A stretch of DNA of 64,000 nucleotides from NCBI RefSeq assembly GCF_014280435.1, contig NZ_CP060388.1:3485501-3549500 (forward strand), read 5' to 3'. The notes under the pieces are model-generated. The model had not been told where the DNA came from. It saw only the letters and a program-made list of their open reading frames with translations, and did no database searches. Below, piece by piece: positions 33,728 to 42,414 of the stretch; position 1 is the first letter of the stretch; every line of letters begins with the position of its first letter. The stretch comes from Sphingobium sp. KCTC 72723. Its GTDB lineage: Bacteria > Pseudomonadota > Alphaproteobacteria > Sphingomonadales > Sphingomonadaceae. The position numbers and the translations under genes were made by a program.

Positions 33728-34828
33728 CTACGCCTCCTCACAAGAGAGATGGTCACTACTTTCCTGAGCAATGGCGTGGTCGATCATCATCCGCGAACGC
33801 ACGCCGCCTGCGTCGATATTGAGCTTGAGCAGGCGGCGGTCGGGATAGAGCGACAGATTCTGCTGCTGCCGTTCGAGCATCTCGAGATCCTCGCTAAATA
33901 TTGTGTTCTGCCCCTCACGGACCGTGTCGGTCAGCCTGGCGTCATCGATCGCGAATTGCCGCGCCATGCCCCAGAAATACCAGTGCGAGGTTTCGGTTTC
34001 GGGCGTGATGAAATCGACGACGATGCTCGATGCCTTGTTGGCGATCTCCGCATCATAACCGCCCGTCCCGGCCAGAGCGACGCCGACTTCGATCATGACA
34101 TGGCTGGGCAGCGAGAAACGACATATCTGCCAGCGATCGACATCGGCGTCGCCCGGCAATCCCGCGCCGCGCAGCGCCATCTGCCAGAAGGGCGGTGCCT
34201 TGATCCCCTCCATGGTGCGGCTGGTATGGACTTCGTTTCCCTCCACGCGCGTCTTGACCGGCGCTTCGTCGATTTCTTTCTGTCCGATGCTGGAGGAATG
34301 GACATAGGTTTCGTGCGTCAGGTCCATCAAATTGTCGATCATCAGGCGATAATCGCATTGGATGTGGAACATGCCGCCGCCATAGGCCCAGCCTGCATCC
34401 TCCGCCCAATGGAGATGGTGCAGTTTCGCGGGATCGGCTTCGTCAGCCCGCCCAGGCCATATCCAGATGAAGCCATAGCGTTCTATGACGGCGAAATGGC
34501 GGATCGGCGGAAAGCCCTTGACCCGCTGGCCGGGCATGTCGACCGCCTGCCCCTTGCACCCCATCGCAAGGCCATGATAGCCGCAGACCAGATTGCCGTC
34601 GCGCACGAAACCCAGCGACAGTGGCGCGCCGCGATGCGGGCAAAAATCCTCCACGGCAGAGGCTTCGCCATCCTGATTACGGAAGAAGGCGATGCGTTCG
34701 CCACAGATCATCCGTCCCAGCGGCTTGCCGTCAATTTCATCGGGCGTGCAGGCCACATACCAGGCATTTTTCGGCCAGATGGCCGGTGCGGCTTGCGGTT
34801 CGGAAACGGAATGATGCGCGGCGCCCAT
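33728..34828 (-). CDS. Rieske oxygenase, VanA/O-demethylase type (first)
   Basis: 366 residues from MGAAHHSVSEPQ at 34828, chosen over the ATG at 34843 because AGGAG lies at the right distance. The Rieske [2Fe-2S] motif is C63-x-H65 ... C82-x2-H85 (CPHRGAPL, CGYHG). The mononuclear iron site is in NLMDLTHETYVH (H172, H177 with an acidic partner nearby). Length and sequence fit single-component oxygenase subunits such as VanA, which O-demethylate or hydroxylate aromatic acids and need a separate reductase; none is seen nearby. It is divergent from a GntR regulator, with a palindromic operator between them. Confidence 0.9.
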   Translation of the reverse strand: MGAAHHSVSEPQAAPAIWPKNAWYVACTPDEIDGKPLGRMICGERIAFFRNQDGEASAVEDFCPHRGAPLSLGFVRDGNLVCGYHGLAMGCKGQAVDMPGQRVKGFPPIRHFAVIERYGFIWIWPGRADEADPAKLHHLHWAEDAGWAYGGGMFHIQCDYRLMIDNLMDLTHETYVHSSSIGQKEIDEAPVKTRVEGNEVHTSRTMEGIKAPPFWQMALRGAGLPGDADVDRWQICRFSLPSHVMIEVGVALAGTGGYDAEIANKASSIVVDFITPETETSHWYFWGMARQFAIDDARLTDTVREGQNTIFSEDLEMLERQQQNLSLYPDRRLLKLNIDAGGVRSRMMIDHAIAQESSDHLSCEEA

Positions 34829-34865
34829 GACAATCTCCTGCAATCGCAGCCTATGGTTGCTGCGC

Positions 34866-34881
34866 TTATTGGATCCAATAA
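34866..34881. promoter_or_regulatory. 16-bp perfect palindrome, probable GntR operator
   Basis: TTATTGGATCCAATAA is a perfect palindrome in the 132-bp gap between the Rieske gene and the divergent GntR gene, 38 bp upstream of the Rieske ATG. GntR regulators of the FadR group bind short palindromes of this kind, so autoregulation and control of the oxygenase are likely. Confidence 0.7.
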
Positions 34882-34960
34882 TGGATATTTGGGCAGACTG
34901 TCAAGCGGATCGCGATCGCAGGATGCTTGTCAGGACGATGCGGCGCGTTAGGGAACGAAT

Positions 34961-35665
34961 ATGGAGAAACGCATCAAGCCCGGCCAAAAAGTGATCGTCG
35001 CGCTGCGCGGCATGATCGCGTCGGGCGAACTGCGCGATGGCGAGAGAATCGGCGAAATCGCGACCGCCGAAAGGCTGGGCGTTTCGCGGATGCCGGTGCG
35101 CACGGCGCTGCGCGCGCTGGAGCAGGAAGGGCTGGTCGTGAAGCTGGGCGCGCGCGGCTATGCGGCGCGCGGTATAACCGCCGTGCAGGTCGAAGGGGCA
35201 ATCGAAGTGCGCGGCGCTCTGGAAGGGCTAGCGGCGCACAGGCTGGCGCTGCGCGGGCTGGACCGGGCAACGGACAAGGCGTTGGCGCTGTGCCTGACGG
35301 AGGGCGACGCGCTGTTTGCCAAGGGGCATCTGGCCGAAGGCGATCTGGAGCGATTTTATACCTATAATCTACGGTTCCACGATTTGTTGACGCAGGCATG
35401 TGGCAATCCGGCGATCGGCATCGCCCTGTCGCGCAACAATCACCTGCCCTTCGCGTCGGCTGCGGCGCTGGCGCTGGACTGGGATGATCTGATCGCGGAA
35501 TATGATCATCTGATCGGCGCCCATCGCGAACATCATGCCGTCGTTGATGCCATTCGCGACCGACGCGCCAAGGACGCCGAAGGTTTGATGCGCGCCCATG
35601 CCCATGCCGCCACCGGAAGCAGTCGCATATTCGAACGGCTGGGCACGGAAATGACGCCGTCCTGA
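34961..35665 (+). CDS. GntR-family regulator with FCD domain
   Basis: 234 residues. The N-terminal winged helix (about 8-75) includes LRDGERIGEIATAERLGVSR, MPVRTALRALEQEGLV and KLGARGYAARG. The C-terminal FCD effector domain (about 80-225) is all-helical with the metal/ligand residues D and H in RFHDLLTQACGNP, AHREHHAVVDAI and MRAHAHAA. FCD regulators usually bind an acid metabolite and release DNA. It is divergent from the Rieske oxygenase and close to the palindrome at 34866, so it probably represses that gene. Confidence 0.92.
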   Translation: MEKRIKPGQKVIVALRGMIASGELRDGERIGEIATAERLGVSRMPVRTALRALEQEGLVVKLGARGYAARGITAVQVEGAIEVRGALEGLAAHRLALRGLDRATDKALALCLTEGDALFAKGHLAEGDLERFYTYNLRFHDLLTQACGNPAIGIALSRNNHLPFASAAALALDWDDLIAEYDHLIGAHREHHAVVDAIRDRRAKDAEGLMRAHAHAATGSSRIFERLGTEMTPS

Positions 35666-35729
35666 ACGCTGCGCAATTGCGCCATCTATGTCCATCTCGC
35701 TGTCGCGATTGCGATCGCCTTTCGCGCCA

Positions 35730-36533
35730 TCAACTCCCTCTAAACGCTTCACTTTCCCGCTGGTGACGCTCGGCCCAGTCGATCGCCAGATCGGCAACAT
35801 CCTCCCATCCGCTGTCAAGCAATGTCCAGTGCGAACGACCCGGAAATTCCTGATATTCGGTCAATGCAGGCGCTCGCTTCTGCCGGGTAAAAATGGCGCG
35901 GGTCATCGCGGCATCCGCAATCAGATCCTTCCCGCCGCCGATCAGCAGCATCGGCGCCCTGGCCGGATTGCTCCAGTCGATCGTCATCGGCTTGATGACG
36001 CCATCCCAATAGACTCGTCCCGGCGTAGGCACGATGAAACGGTCATACAGGGCGTCGGCTTCGTCCGCCGCAACAGTCTGGGCAAATCGCCGCGCGAAAA
36101 AGCGGCGCGACATGTGCTTCACTCTGTTCCGGCTGAACGGGTCGAGGAAAACGGGAAGGGCAGACACAATGGCATGGGGATAGAGCGCTATGCCGGGCGT
36201 CGGTGCCGGATGGATGACCACGCCCGCCACGCCAAGTCCCCGGTCCATCAGATGCTGGACGAAAACAGCGCCAACCGAATGACCAATCAATATCGGTTCC
36301 TCCGGCAGGGCGCGAATGATCGCCTCATAATGGGCGACGATCTCCCGCTGGCCAATCTTGCGCAGGCCCCGATGCGGGCTTGCGCGCAGGGCGGCGGGGT
36401 CGCGATCATCAAGCGGCCAGTCGGGCGCGATGACCGTATATCCGCGCGCCTCGTACCGGGCCTTCACGGCGTCCCAACTGCTGGCATTGAGCCAGGCGCC
36501 GTGGACGAGCAGAATGGTTTTCGATCGGGTCAT
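35730..36533 (-). CDS. Alpha/beta hydrolase
   Basis: 267 residues. The fold is shown by KTILLVHGAWLNASSWDAVK (oxyanion region), the nucleophile elbow GHSVG (Ser at about residue 98), the acid in LIGGGKDLIAD and a late His in GRSHWTLLDSGWED. No signal peptide. GGGAGA precedes the ATG. It lies in the same direction as the SDR upstream (36563-37342), 29 bp away, suggesting an operon. It is likely an esterase or C-C hydrolase of the degradative region; the substrate is unknown. Confidence 0.88.
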   Translation of the reverse strand: MTRSKTILLVHGAWLNASSWDAVKARYEARGYTVIAPDWPLDDRDPAALRASPHRGLRKIGQREIVAHYEAIIRALPEEPILIGHSVGAVFVQHLMDRGLGVAGVVIHPAPTPGIALYPHAIVSALPVFLDPFSRNRVKHMSRRFFARRFAQTVAADEADALYDRFIVPTPGRVYWDGVIKPMTIDWSNPARAPMLLIGGGKDLIADAAMTRAIFTRQKRAPALTEYQEFPGRSHWTLLDSGWEDVADLAIDWAERHQRESEAFRGS

Positions 36534-36562
36534 GACATGTCTCCCTGGTTGGATGCGCTGCG

Positions 36563-37342
36563 TCAGGCGGTGTAGCGCGCAGCAGCATGATTGCGGGACA
36601 GGTTGGGGCGCAGGGCCGCGCGCGCCGCCAGATAGGCGTCGAGATCGGCAATATCGGGCAGCGCGGGAATGGTGATCGTCTCACCCAGATCAAGGCCCGC
36701 CATGGCAGCATCGACCATATCATCCACCTCCATCACCATGTCGGCCGGAATATGGGCAAGTTGCGCATCGTCCCAGATGGCGGTGCGTGTGATGCCGGGC
36801 AGCACGGCCTGCACCCGCACGCCCTTTGCCCCCAATTCTCCCTGCAACGCTTCGGTAAAGGCAAGGACAAAGGCTTTGCTGGCGGGATAGACGGTGGTGA
36901 AGCCATCGGGCATCAACGCGGTCACCGACGTCATGTTGATGATCGTGCCAGCGCCCAGCGCCGTCAGGCGCGGCGCGATGGCAGCAGTCAGGCGCGTTAC
37001 CGCCAGGATATTGAGGCTGATCATCCCCGTCAGATAGGCCGAGTCCGCATCGACCAGCGTCGTTTCGCCCGCGATGCCGGCATTGTTGACCAGCCCGGTA
37101 ATCGTCGCGTCACCGCGCAACCGCGCCTCCACTGCGGCAAGACCGTCCGGCGCAGACAGGTCGGCGCTCATCGTCTCAACGCAAACGCCCGTTTCAACGG
37201 TCAACTTTTGCGCCAGCGCCGCCAATTTGTCGGCACGGCGCGCGACAAGGATCAGATCATGGCCGCGCCGGGCCAGACGGTCGGCATAGACAGCGCCGAT
37301 GCCGTCGGACGCGCCAGTGATGAGGAAAGTGCCTTTGGTCAT
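36563..37342 (-). CDS. Short-chain dehydrogenase/reductase (SDR)
   Basis: 259 residues: N-terminal TGASDGIG cofactor loop, NNAG at about residue 86, catalytic Ser in MTSVTAL and the YPASK active site (Tyr-x3-Lys). The LVARRADKL segment after the second strand, with Arg residues, suggests NADP preference. A good AGGAG precedes the ATG. It is upstream of the alpha/beta hydrolase in the same direction and downstream of the frameshifted hydrolase at 37395-38221. It interconverts an alcohol and a ketone of unknown identity. Confidence 0.9.
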   Translation of the reverse strand: MTKGTFLITGASDGIGAVYADRLARRGHDLILVARRADKLAALAQKLTVETGVCVETMSADLSAPDGLAAVEARLRGDATITGLVNNAGIAGETTLVDADSAYLTGMISLNILAVTRLTAAIAPRLTALGAGTIINMTSVTALMPDGFTTVYPASKAFVLAFTEALQGELGAKGVRVQAVLPGITRTAIWDDAQLAHIPADMVMEVDDMVDAAMAGLDLGETITIPALPDIADLDAYLAARAALRPNLSRNHAAARYTA

Positions 37343-37394
37343 GTCACATGCTCCTGTTCATAAAAAATAACGGGTGGGCCAGAACGCTGGCGCG

Positions 37395-38221
37395 TCAGTT
37401 GCGAATGAAGTCGAGCAGATCGGCGTTGAAACGGTCCTGATGGGTCTGGGTCAGGCCATGATCGGCGCCTTCGTAGATTTTCAGCACCGCCTGCTTCACG
37501 ATCCTGACCGTTTCATGCGCGGATGCACCGATCGGAACGATCTGGTCGTCATCGCCGTGCAGAACCAATGTCGGCACGTCGAACCGCGCAAGGTCGTCAT
37601 GGAAATCGCTCTCGGAAAAGGCGCGGATGCTGTCGATCTGCCCTTTCAGACCGCCCATCATGCCCTGCCGCCAGAAATCCGCGCGAATGCCTTCGGAAAC
37701 GACGGCCCCTTCGCGATTATAGCCGTAAAAGGGGATGGTCAGGTCGCGGAAGAATTGGCTGCGATTATCATATGTGCTTTGCGGATAGCGTCGAATATGG
37801 CGATGGGCAGGCCGCCGGGATTGGCTTCGGTCCTGAGCATCAGCGGCGGCACCGCGCCGATCAGCGCTACCTTGGCGACACGCGCCGTGCCGTGAAGACC
37901 GATATAGCGCGTGACTTCCCCGCCGCCGGTCGAATGACCCACCAGAATGACGTCATGCAGGTCGAGTGTGTCGATCAGATCGGCCAGGTCGTCGGCATAT
38001 TGGTCCATATGATTATTGTCCCACACCTGATCCGACCGGCCATGGCTGCGACGGTCATGGGCAATGGTGCGAAAGCCCTGATCGGCAAAGAACAGCATCT
38101 GCGCGTCCCATGCGTCGGCACTCAACGGCCAGCCGTGGGAAAAGACGATCGGTTGCGCGTCCTTCGATCCCCAGTCCTTGTAGAAGATGCCGGTGCCGTC
38201 GTTGCTGGTCATGATTGTCAT
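37395..38221 (-). pseudogene. Alpha/beta hydrolase (chloroperoxidase-like) with frameshift
   Basis: The 5' part (38221-37739) encodes [32 protein letters not shown] and the nucleophile GHSTGGGEV; the 3' part continues in another frame through [37 protein letters not shown], the acid in LVLHGDDDQIVPI and the His in GADHGLTQTH. The frame breaks near 37764-37771; restoring one base between CATATG and ATAATCGC (as CATATGGATAATCGC) rejoins the two. All catalytic residues are encoded, so this is either a recent pseudogene or a sequence error. Family members are cofactor-free haloperoxidase-like esterases. Confidence 0.85.
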
Positions 38222-38345
38222 GGTGTGATCCTTTCGTTCGACGGGCAGTTGCGCCCTGTGATCGAAGGAATATTATCGTTCAGGGAATAGCGGGATCGGC
38301 GGTTCCGACAATAAGCAGGCCAAATCCGACAAAGGGGAGTTCAGC

Positions 38346-39343
38346 ATGACGAATGCGGCGCAGGCGGCTGCTGGTGTGAGTGCCGAAATAGGGCTGATCC
38401 TCTACAGCGGTTGCCAGATGGCAATGGTGCATGGGATCACAGATCTCTTCGCCATCGCCTCGCAATTTTCGATGGACCGGGGCGGACAGGCTCTGCGCGT
38501 CAGCCATTGGGCGATGGATGGCGAAGGCTGTTTCAGCCGCGCTTTCGACACGCATCCGCAGGAAACGACCGTGCCTGGAATCCTGATCAGTCCCGGCCGC
38601 CTGACCGGCCCGCCTGACGCGCAGGAAGCGGCCCCCTATGCCCGCTGGATGCTGGATCGCCATGCACGGGGTGTCGTGCTGGCATCGACCTGCGGCGGTG
38701 CCTTTCTTCTGGCGGCAACCGGCCTGCTGGCTGGGCGACCGGCAACAACCCACTGGCTGTTCGCGGACCAGTTTCGCGACCGCTTCCCCGATGTTCGGCT
38801 CGACATCGCCAAGATGGTGATCGAGGATGGCGACATCATCACCGCTGGCGGGCTGATGGCATGGACCGACCTTGGTATGCGCATCGTAGATCGCCTGCTT
38901 GGTCCCACGATCATGATCGAGACGGGCAAATTCCTGCTGATCGACGCTTCGGGCCGGGAACAACGCCATTACAGCAGCTTCGCGCCGCGCCTGACTCATG
39001 GCGACGAAGCGATATTGAAAGTCCAGCACTGGATACAGGGCCGGGCCGAACGGCCGGTAACGGTAGTCGACATGGCAAGGACGGCAGGACTGGAGGAGCG
39101 CACTTTCCTGCGTCGGTTCAAGGCGGCAACCGGGCTGAAACCGATCGAATATGTCCAGAATCTACGGGTTGGGAAGGCGCGCGAACTGCTGGAATTCACG
39201 AAGAGATGCATTGATCAGGTAGCCTGGGCCGTCGGGTATGAAGATGCAACGGCCTTCCGCCGGGTATTCCATCGCCTGTTGGGTCTCCCGGCGAATATCG
39301 CAACCGCTTCTCCAGCAGGTCGCCGCTTCCCGTCGCGGCTTGA
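38346..39343 (+). CDS. GlxA-type AraC regulator with shifted C-terminus
   Basis: An N-terminal DJ-1/PfpI-like domain (about 12-200; ASTCGGAFLLAATGLLAGRP with the Cys of the nucleophile elbow) is followed by an AraC DNA-binding domain (VTVVDMARTAGLEERTFLRR and WAVGYEDATAFRRVFHRLLG). Near 39286-39291 one base appears missing: the expected PGEYRNRFSSRS tail is in a neighbouring frame that stops at 39343. The literal frame reads on to 39977 and would add about 215 unrelated residues. Both helix-turn-helix units precede the break, so DNA binding may survive. It is divergent from the hydrolase and SDR genes, which it may control. Confidence 0.8.
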
Positions 39344-39566
39344 TCGGCCGCAGTTTGAAAAAGCCCCGGAACCCCGCACGTCGGCGACCCGCTATGATAG
39401 GATCGTCGACAGTCCCCCGAATTATGCCAAGCATGTCAGGGTGAAAGCGGCATTTTGGCAGGTGCCAGCGATTCACGTTCCAGAAAACTACATTCCAGAA
39501 ACTGGTCTACAAGCGGCATGTCGATACAGGCGTCGTGCCACATCCGGCCAGCGATACCAGAAGCCA
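39344..39566. other. Unassigned stretch between GlxA gene and MFS fragment
   Basis: 223 bp in which no gene could be supported. Short open frames exist on both strands, but none has a recognisable family. It probably holds the remains of the MFS gene's missing part or of a deleted neighbour. Confidence 0.3.
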
Positions 39567-39911
39567 CTATCCATACCATGCCGGAATGGACGGCCCGGCC
39601 TGCGCCAGAGCAATCAGCGCCAGTGGCGTGGCGATATAGCTGGCAATGGCGATGGTTCGCGCGCCGATCCGGTCGGCCAGCCTGCCGATGATCGGCGCGG
39701 ACAGGAAAATGCCGAATTGCTGAAAGGTTGCTGCGCCCGAAACCGCGGCCCGGCTCCAGCCAAATTCGGCCTGCAAGGGCTTTACGAAGAGGCCGAGGGA
39801 ATAGAAGCCGATGCCAGTCATGCCCACGCTGATCGCCAGCGCCGCGATGAGGACGGACGGCCAGCCAAGCGCAAATTCCCGGCTGACGGCGTGAGGAGTA
39901 TCTGGGATCAT
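39567..39911 (-). pseudogene. MFS transporter, N-terminal fragment
   Basis: 115 residues: WPSVLIAALAISVGMTGIGF, YSLGLFVKPLQAEFGWSRAA, GIFLSAPIIGRLADRIGART (MFS motif A, GRLADRIG). The first three or four of twelve transmembrane helices are present, then the frame stops after PSIPAWYG. The remaining 280 or so residues are missing, so it is non-functional. Confidence 0.85.
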
Positions 39912-40008
39912 CCCGTCACGTTAAGGACCGCGACAGGCGGTTGGCAATCCGGCACCGATATGGTTTTCGCCAGGTGAACAGCCAGCCGGATGATTTCCAG
40001 CCCGGCGC

Positions 40009-40764
40009 TCAGCTGCCATCGGTGATGCGTGTTCCACCATCCACGACCAGATTATGGCCGGTGACAAATCCCCCGGCGCGCGCGGCCAGGAAGATGGCGG
40101 CACCGGCAACCTCCTCCATCTCACCGGGGCGGCGCAGCGGCGTCATCTGCATCCGCCGCGCCATGAAGGCTTCATTGGCGAGCAGGGGCGCGGACAGTTC
40201 GGTGCGGATGAGGCCCGGCGACAGGGCATTGACCCGGATATTGCGCGGTCCCCATTCGACTGCCATATTGCGTGCGAGTTGCGCCACGGCGGCCTTGGCC
40301 AGTGCATAGGCGTTGATCATGCCATTGCCGCGCAGCCCCGACAGGCTGGAAACCAGAATGGCCGCCCCCCCGCCCCGTTGCGCCATATGCGGCAAGGCGA
40401 GATTGCATAGCAGCACCTGACTGCGCAGGTTGATCGCCATCACACGGGCATAGTCGGCCATGTCGATCGCGGCGAATGGCCCTGCCCGCCCGGTGATGCC
40501 TGCGTTGCAGACGAGGATGTCAAGATGCCCGAATTGGGTGATCGTGCCATCGACCAAGGCGGCAAGTTGCGCGTCGTCGGCAACGTCCGCCGCAATCCCC
40601 ATTGTGCCATGGTCATTGGCGACGCGGGCGCAATCGGCGGCATCCTCGCTGGAGATCACCACCTGCGCGCCGTGCGACTGGAGCGCACGCGCGATGGCCA
40701 GCCCAATGCCGCGCGTCGATCCGGTGACCAGCGCGACCTGGCCGGTCAGGTCGAACAGGTTCAA
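40009..40764 (-). CDS. SDR-family oxidoreductase in the FAH-cupin operon
   Basis: 251 residues: TGSTRGIGLAIA cofactor loop, NAGI, catalytic Ser in VSSLSGL, YALAK active site (Tyr-x3-Lys), and C-terminal GHNLVVDGGT typical of the FabG-like classical SDRs. The ATG overlaps the upstream cupin stop by 4 bp. It is the last gene of an FAH hydrolase, cupin, SDR operon read from 42232, so it probably oxidises or reduces an intermediate of the same pathway. Confidence 0.92.
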   Translation of the reverse strand: MNLFDLTGQVALVTGSTRGIGLAIARALQSHGAQVVISSEDAADCARVANDHGTMGIAADVADDAQLAALVDGTITQFGHLDILVCNAGITGRAGPFAAIDMADYARVMAINLRSQVLLCNLALPHMAQRGGGAAILVSSLSGLRGNGMINAYALAKAAVAQLARNMAVEWGPRNIRVNALSPGLIRTELSAPLLANEAFMARRMQMTPLRRPGEMEEVAGAAIFLAARAGGFVTGHNLVVDGGTRITDGS

Positions 40765-41276
40765 TGCTTATCCTCCGGCTTATCCTCCGGCAACGGCTGG
40801 CCATCATGCAGATAGGCGGGTGCCTCGATCAGGATGAACGCGATGCGGCACGGCGTGTCGGTGACATTGCGCCATAGATGGTTGGTGCCGCGCTGGACGA
40901 TGATGCCGCCTTCGCGCACCGTCGTCACCTGACCATCGTCCAGTTCCAGTTCGATTTCGCCCGACATGACGATGCCATAGTCGATGCTGTTGGTGCGGTG
41001 CATCGGCGATTGCTTGCCGGGCAGCATGTCCACGATGCGGATCACCGATCCCCGGTTGAGAGTCAGGCCAGCGTCGCGCAGCCGGCCGTCGGTTTCGTCA
41101 TTATTGTCCGCAGGGACGGTCGGCGTCGTCCAGAGCAGCAGGAAGGACGCATCGCCCGACGGGATCATCCGGGTCGGCGTTATATCTTCCGATTTGAAGA
41201 TGGCGCGGCCATCGACATCATGGCCGGTGACGACGCGCTGGACCGGGGGCAGGCCTGAATCGCTTAGTTCGGTCAT
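40761..41276 (-). CDS. Cupin-domain protein
   Basis: 171 residues with one cupin fold at about 75-145: PMHRTNSIDYGIVMSGEIEL supplies the first metal motif and GGIIVQRGTNHLWRN the second. The N-terminal half (RAIFKSEDITPTRMIPSGDA) is a typical leader of cupins found in aromatic catabolic clusters. The C-terminus carries a short duplicated PEDKPEDKH. It overlaps the FAH gene upstream and the SDR downstream by 4 bp each, so all three are translated together. It could be a small dioxygenase, isomerase or binding protein; the sequence does not decide. Confidence 0.85.
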   Translation of the reverse strand: MTELSDSGLPPVQRVVTGHDVDGRAIFKSEDITPTRMIPSGDASFLLLWTTPTVPADNNDETDGRLRDAGLTLNRGSVIRIVDMLPGKQSPMHRTNSIDYGIVMSGEIELELDDGQVTTVREGGIIVQRGTNHLWRNVTDTPCRIAFILIEAPAYLHDGQPLPEDKPEDKH

Positions 41277-42232
41277 GATGATGCTCCTGCATAAGCGACG
41301 ACCTGCTGGTCGATGATACCGAAGAGCGCGCGACCGTCCGGCAGCCGTCCTTCCATGCGGACACGGTCGCCAAAGCGCATGAAGGGCGTGCGGGCCGCGC
41401 CTTCGTCCACAATCTCGATCCCGCGCCGCTCGGCAATGCAGGAGGAGCCGACCCGCCGGAAATCGGGGTTCGATACCGTACCGGACCCGATCACGGTTCC
41501 AGCGACCAGCGGGCGGGTGCGCGCGGCGTGGGCAACCAGATCATGAAAGCCAAAACCCATCGGTTCGCCATTGGCGGCGCCGAAGCGGGTGCCGTTCCAG
41601 TCGACCAGCAGGTCCATGCAAACGCGCCCGTCGCGCCACTGGTCGCCCAGTTCGTCGGGGGTTACCGCGAACGGAGCCATGGTGCAGGGCGGCTTGGCCT
41701 GCACCCAACCAAAGCCGCTTTTCATTTCCGGCCCGGCAAGTGCGCGTAGCGACCAGTCGTTGATCTGGACGATCAGGCGGATATACGCCATTGCCTGGTC
41801 CGGCGTGACGCCCATTGGCACCGCGTCTACGATGACGCCGAACTCGCCCTCGAAATCTATGCCCAGCGCCTCGTCAGGCATGGGAACATCGTCCAGCGGG
41901 CCATAGAAATGGTCAGACACCCCCTGATACATCAGCGGGCGGCCGGTCTTTTCCGGCACGACGCCCAGCACCTTGTCCATCAGCGCGCCATGGCTTTCGA
42001 ATGCGGATCCGTCGAGCCATTGCCAGGCACGCGGCAGGGGCGCGGCGAGCGTGGCGGGGTCGAGCGGATGCGGGAAGTCGGCAATTGCGGACAGGGCGGG
42101 ATGAACATCAGCCCACGCCTCCATCGCCGCCTGAAGCGTGGCGACCGGGGCGTCGGCAAAATGGCTGCCATCGGACGATAGCAGGATCAGCCGCCCATCC
42201 CTGCTGCCATCCCTGCGCGTTGCGAGCCGCAT
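41273..42232 (-). CDS. Fumarylacetoacetate hydrolase (FAH) family protein
   Basis: 319 residues from MRLATRRDGSRDG at 42232, which follows GGAAGAGGAGAG; the frame is open upstream to 42427 but without a start signal. FAH landmarks are HFYGPLDDVPMPDEALGIDF, then EGEFGVIVD (metal-binding E-x-E), VQINDWSLRAL, GFGWVQAKPP, GSGTVSNPDF and RMEGRLPDGRALFGIIDQQV. These enzymes hydrolyse C-C bonds of 1,3-diketo acids or act as decarboxylase/isomerase on ring-cleavage products. It is the first gene of the FAH-cupin-SDR operon and is divergent from the C-C-hydrolase-like gene at 42415. Confidence 0.92.
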   Translation of the reverse strand: MRLATRRDGSRDGRLILLSSDGSHFADAPVATLQAAMEAWADVHPALSAIADFPHPLDPATLAAPLPRAWQWLDGSAFESHGALMDKVLGVVPEKTGRPLMYQGVSDHFYGPLDDVPMPDEALGIDFEGEFGVIVDAVPMGVTPDQAMAYIRLIVQINDWSLRALAGPEMKSGFGWVQAKPPCTMAPFAVTPDELGDQWRDGRVCMDLLVDWNGTRFGAANGEPMGFGFHDLVAHAARTRPLVAGTVIGSGTVSNPDFRRVGSSCIAERRGIEIVDEGAARTPFMRFGDRVRMEGRLPDGRALFGIIDQQVVAYAGASS

Positions 42233-42414
42233 CGTCTCTCCTCTTCCATGGCTTGTGTTCGACCGGCGATGGGACAGGGCGGAGACAGGGTCAAAGTCAA
42301 AGCGTGGATAGTCGAGTTCCAGCGTTTCAATTTGATCCCCGCCGCGCGAGGCCGTCTGTGGCGGGATGAATGAAGCCGCGCCGCGCGGAGGGCGCGACAT
42401 TTGAGAGGATTTGC
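42233..42414. promoter_or_regulatory. Divergent promoter region
   Basis: 182 bp between the FAH operon and the hydrolase/VOC operon. Both promoters should lie here. No strong palindrome was found by eye. Confidence 0.4.

Noticed and set aside
33176..34951. An open frame of nearly 600 codons on the plus strand
   Set aside because: It runs antisense through the Rieske oxygenase and SulP remnant and has no family signature; the opposite strand has clear metal motifs.
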